Below are positions 5,485 to 5,639 of a stretch of DNA of 5,639 nt, piece by piece (within the stretch, counting starts at the first letter, position 1; each line of letters starts with the position of its first letter). The translations under genes and the position numbers were made by a program. Origin of the DNA: a bacterium (GTDB taxonomy: Bacteria; SZUA-79; Acidulodesulfobacterales; Acidulodesulfobacteraceae); the NCBI GenBank assembly GCA_021799935.1, contig JAJYZM010000078.1, positions 1 through 5,639 on the forward strand, written 5' to 3'. Under the pieces are notes generated by a model. It had not been told where the DNA came from. It saw only the letters and a list, made by a program, of their open reading frames with translations, and ran no database searches.

Positions 5485-5639
5485 TCAGTCTTTAAAATTA
5501 CAAATCGTATAAATACCGCATTTATCGCAATCCGACCTGCTGCCGCCTTTTTTGCATATATCCAATATTCCCAGCCTTGTAATAGCGAAATCGTATTTTA
5601 TGGGGTCGTAGTAATCCAATTTCTTAAGATTGTCCGTTA
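5485..5639 (-). CDS. C-terminal end of a DUF2400/TIGR02757 family protein, 5' truncated
   Basis: Fifty codons and a TGA stop (5485-5487) are present; the rest lies beyond the right edge. The segment L-K-K-L-D-Y-Y-D-P-I-K-Y-D-F-A-I-T-R-L-G-I-L matches the closing signature of the TIGR02757 family (x-DP-V/I-K/R-YDFAL-x-R-LG). The protein then ends in a cysteine-rich tail, C-x8-C-x2-C-x5-C, within D-I-C-K-K through C-N-F-K-D. The biochemical role of the family is not established to my knowledge. The tail resembles the [4Fe-4S] loop of endonuclease III-type DNA glycosylases, so a DNA-related role is possible but inferred. The gene is on the same strand as the DUF3857-type gene, 83 nt upstream of its start. 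Confidence 0.8.
   Translation of the reverse strand, partial: TDNLKKLDYYDPIKYDFAITRLGILDICKKGGSRSDCDKCGIYTICNFKD

Overview
The window reads as a low-GC, gene-dense bacterial chromosome segment. It holds six complete genes on the minus strand, the 3' end of a plus-strand gene at the left edge, and the 3' end of another minus-strand gene at the right edge. Shine-Dalgarno sites are AGGAG-like and the standard genetic code fits. The gene content (rubrerythrin, a phosphate acyltransferase, a GGDEF protein, an exported DUF3857/transglutaminase-type protein, a DUF2400/TIGR02757 protein) fits an anaerobic or microaerophilic Gram-negative, perhaps an AT-rich member of the former Deltaproteobacteria. 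That placement is inference from gene families only. I see no insertion sequence, phage gene, CRISPR array, tRNA or rRNA, and no gene-free stretch longer than about 180 bases.

Layout from left to right: (1) 1-71, plus strand, the last 22 residues of a GGDEF (diguanylate cyclase-like) domain. (2) 127-480, minus, a two-helix membrane protein of the DUF4282 type, convergent with the GGDEF gene. (3) 548-1351, minus, panB. (4) 1361-2302, minus, a phosphate acetyl/butyryltransferase-family enzyme. (5) 2314-2649, minus, a 111-residue Asn/Gln-rich protein I do not recognise. (6) 2829-3341, minus, rubrerythrin. (7) 3368-5401, minus, a large exported DUF3857/transglutaminase-like protein. (8) 5485-5639, minus, the C-terminal 50 residues of a DUF2400/TIGR02757 protein.

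Transcription on the minus strand seems to fall into at least two units. The first is the DUF3857-type gene followed 26 nt later by rubrerythrin. The second starts at a well-formed sigma-70-like promoter (TTGACA, 16 nt, TATTAT; 2712-2739) and reads the Asn/Gln-rich gene, then the acyltransferase (11-nt gap), then panB (9-nt gap), and possibly DUF4282 after a 67-nt gap. An 18-bp perfect palindrome overlaps the -35 box of this promoter and looks like an operator. PanB consumes 2-oxoisovalerate, and the acyltransferase family can act on the branched or short acyl-CoAs derived from it, so the two enzymes may share a metabolic neighbourhood.

The points most worth a second look are: the transglutaminase-like domain that has lost both its catalytic Cys and His; the unrecognised Asn/Gln-rich protein at the head of a metabolic operon with its palindromic operator; the acyltransferase-panB pairing without a visible kinase; and the four-cysteine, endonuclease III-like tail of the DUF2400 protein.
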